NCBI GenBank assembly: GCA_027064485.1
Contig: JAMOPR010000268.1
Location: forward strand, 1 to 6,980
Direction: 5' to 3'
DNA from: Desulfurobacteriaceae bacterium
GTDB taxonomy: Bacteria; Aquificota; Aquificia; Desulfurobacteriales; Desulfurobacteriaceae
DNA length: 6,980 bases
Part shown: positions 5,224 to 6,980 of the stretch, one piece after another
Position numbering within the stretch: position 1 is the stretch's first letter
Layout: each line of letters opens with the position of its first letter
Program-made: the position numbers and the translations under genes
Notes under the pieces: generated by a model
Database searches by the model: none
What the model saw: only the letters and a program-made list of their open reading frames with translations
Told to the model about the DNA's origin: nothing

Positions 5224-5950
5224 TATTTACTCCTGTCTTGTTTTCAGATTCTATTAACTTCTCTATATCAAGTAACTTCACCTTTGCAATTGCCGCTTCC
5301 GGCGTTCCCTGATACCTGTCTATTACTTCTTGAAGCAATTCAACTGCTTTATCGTAGTCTCCCAACCCTTTATAACACAAGCCCAATTTTAACATTGCGT
5401 CCGGCACTTTGTTCCCTTGGGGATACTTTTTCATTACATCCTCAAAATACTTGGCTGCCGTTTCGTAATCGTTGTGAGAGTAGTAGATTTCTCCTATCCA
5501 GTATAGGGCGTTGTCCGCAAGATTGCTCTGGGGATACTGTTGAACTAACTCTTCAAAAAGTTGTTTTGCTTTCTCAAGGTCACCTGCATCCATAGCCTTA
5601 AAGGCTTCTCTGTAAATATCCTTATCGCTCATATTCACAACGGAAGTTAGTTGTTCTGTGCCGTTTTCACTCTTTGCAGGGGTCTGTGTAACCGTTACCG
5701 TTGAAAGGGTCTTTTCAAGGTTTTCAAGCCTTTTCTTTACCTGGAATATCTCCTGCTCATTGCTTGCTACTTTATCTTCTATCCTTGACACTCTTCCTTC
5801 TACGGCAGATACCCTTTGCTGGGTAGCGTTTAATCTCTCCTTCAGAACTTCTATCTCGTTCTGAATCTGAGAAACGCTTGTGTTTGGTTGAACCTGAGAA
5901 CAACCGGTCAAAACCAAAGCTAAAACGGCTATAAGCGAAGCCTTCTTCAT
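5204..5950 (-). CDS. cpoB: CpoB/YbgF-like outer-membrane lipoprotein with coiled coil and TPRs
   Basis: This 248-residue protein has a lipoprotein signal: MKK, a hydrophobic stretch (5-15) and the lipobox LTGC with lipidated C17. Ser at +2 predicts sorting to the outer membrane. Residues about 25-85 form a heptad coiled coil (VSQIQNEIEVLKERL onward), like the trimerising region of YbgF. Residues about 110-235 carry three tetratricopeptide repeats, each with the A-x-x-x-F/Y pattern and a closing YPQS/YPQG/YQGT; this is the Tol-Pal accessory domain. E. coli CpoB is periplasmic and coordinates PBP1B with Tol during constriction; a lipid-anchored version differs in location, as in some other phyla. 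No tolB or pal is visible nearby, so it could be another TPR lipoprotein. The ATG overlaps the upstream gene by one base (TAATG), with GGAGGT before it. Confidence 0.8.
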   Translation of the reverse strand: MKKASLIAVLALVLTGCSQVQPNTSVSQIQNEIEVLKERLNATQQRVSAVEGRVSRIEDKVASNEQEIFQVKKRLENLEKTLSTVTVTQTPAKSENGTEQLTSVVNMSDKDIYREAFKAMDAGDLEKAKQLFEELVQQYPQSNLADNALYWIGEIYYSHNDYETAAKYFEDVMKKYPQGNKVPDAMLKLGLCYKGLGDYDKAVELLQEVIDRYQGTPEAAIAKVKLLDIEKLIESENKTGVNNGTESN

Positions 5951-6980
5951 TACTCACCTCCAAAGTTGAGGTTTTTCTTAGCCAATTCCTCCTCACACTC
6001 TCTCACCAGCTCTTCTATAAGCTCCTTTACCGAATACATTCTGTTAACTCTTCCTACGTTGCTGCCTGCAAATACCAACCCGTTTTCAACGTCTCCTTCA
6101 ACCGATTTCAGCAGAACGTCCGCTATGCAGTAAATAGAATCGGGTCCTGCACAGGTTTTGAGGCAATTGAAGGGACAGGTGTGGGGGATTTTTCCTTCCT
6201 TTTCAAGTCTCTCTGTAAACGGATTTCTAACTGCGTGCGCCGGCATTCCAACAGGACTTTTGATGTATATAGAATCTTCAGGTTTAGCCTTTATTATGTA
6301 GTCTTTAAAGTTCTGGTGAGCATCACACTCGTAAGTGGCAATGAACCTTGTTGCTATCTGAACGCCTTTTGCTCCCATTTCAAAGGCTCTCGCCATGTCT
6401 TTACCGTCAAAGATGCCACCAGCTGCTATCACTGGAATATCAACAGCTTCAACAATCTGAGGCAGAATGTCCCATAAGTTATCCATCGTTCCCAAATGTC
6501 CGCCCGCTTCACCGCTTTCAACGATTACAGCTGCAGCTCCCAACCTCTCAGAAAGTTTTGCTCCCTTTGGCGTTGATACTATTTCTACTAAAGGCACATC
6601 AAAGGTGTTGCATATCTTAAAAACATCCTTACCAAAACCTGCACCTTGAATTATCAGGTCTGCACCGGCATCTATCGCTGTCATCAGGAGTTCGTAAAAG
6701 TGGGTAAGAGCATACATAATGTTAACGCCAATAATCCCGTTAGGAGCAAGCTCTTTCGCTTTTCTAATCTCTTCTGCAAGTTCATAAGCGTAGTGGTAAG
6801 GTTTTAATCCTACACTTTCTACATCAATACCTTTGCAGGTTGTTTTTAAAGGTTTCTTTCTATCTTTTTCGTGAAGTAAAACGGCTGATATTACGCCTAT
6901 ACCGCCCGCATTTGCCACGGCTGACGCCAACCTGTGGAGAGAAACTTTTGCACCCATTCCACCTTGAATAATAGGGTATT
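5950..6980 (-). CDS. Nitronate monooxygenase/FabK-like flavin oxidoreductase, 5' end cut by window edge
   Basis: The frame stays open through the window edge: the bases beyond the internal ATG at 6957 encode YPIIQGG, joining to MGAKVS to give the N-terminal PIIQGGMG phosphate/FMN motif of this TIM-barrel family, so the true start lies outside. Counting from that internal Met, VNIM is at 78-81, IIQGAGFG at 102-109, VESGEAGGHLG at 146-156 with the family's AGGH histidine (154), VIAAGGIFDG at 176-185 and GVQIATRFIATYE at 198-210. Members include nitronate monooxygenases and the enoyl-ACP reductase FabK; the substrate cannot be told here. A C-terminal cluster C261-x3-C265-x3-C269-x7-C277 is present, known from a subset of these proteins in anaerobes. 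The stop overlaps the cpoB start (TAATG), and its last codons carry the cpoB SD. Confidence 0.85.
   Translation of the reverse strand, partial: YPIIQGGMGAKVSLHRLASAVANAGGIGVISAVLLHEKDRKKPLKTTCKGIDVESVGLKPYHYAYELAEEIRKAKELAPNGIIGVNIMYALTHFYELLMTAIDAGADLIIQGAGFGKDVFKICNTFDVPLVEIVSTPKGAKLSERLGAAAVIVESGEAGGHLGTMDNLWDILPQIVEAVDIPVIAAGGIFDGKDMARAFEMGAKGVQIATRFIATYECDAHQNFKDYIIKAKPEDSIYIKSPVGMPAHAVRNPFTERLEKEGKIPHTCPFNCLKTCAGPDSIYCIADVLLKSVEGDVENGLVFAGSNVGRVNRMYSVKELIEELVRECEEELAKKNLNFGGE

Overview
The window carries one co-directional block of genes, all on the minus strand. No plus-strand gene, RNA gene, CRISPR array or insertion sequence end could be supported. The best guess for the source is a thermophilic, chemolithotrophic bacterium of the Aquificota (Desulfurobacterium/Thermovibrio-like). 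This is an inference from the moderate-to-low GC, the very compact operons with strong AGGAGG Shine-Dalgarno (SD) sites, the short bacterial/archaeal-type inositol-phosphate synthase and the Lys/Glu-rich proteins. No marker gene proves it.

Reading in the direction of transcription (high to low coordinates), the upstream block runs 6980 to 2947. It holds a nitronate monooxygenase/FabK-like flavoprotein cut by the window edge, an outer-membrane lipoprotein with coiled coil and TPRs (CpoB/YbgF-like), an unrecognised 126-residue helical protein, myo-inositol-1-phosphate synthase, and an Rpn-family PD-(D/E)XK nuclease gene interrupted by one in-frame TAA. Each gene starts within a few bases of, or overlaps, the end of the previous one, so this looks like a single transcript.

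A 131-bp gap (2816-2946) separates the blocks. It contains a possible terminator for the upstream block, then a convincing sigma-70-type promoter (TTGACA, 17 bp, TAAATA) and a strong SD. The second block is a translation/replication operon: rplY (L25/CTC), pth (peptidyl-tRNA hydrolase), rpsF (S6), ssb, rpsR (S18) and a DUF2232 multi-pass membrane protein that runs off the low edge. The order rpsF-ssb-rpsR-DUF2232 is a known bacterial arrangement, often followed by rplI and dnaB, which would lie outside the window. The first 630 bases are therefore coding, using a TTG start.

Most of the window is ordinary housekeeping DNA. Points worth a second look are the Rpn gene split by TAA followed directly by ATG, the uncharacterised protein between cpoB and ino1, the C-terminal cysteine cluster of the flavoprotein, the unusual SSB tip, and the uniform junctions in which SD sites sit inside stop codons or the last codons of the upstream gene. 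I did not find a convincing new multi-gene system.
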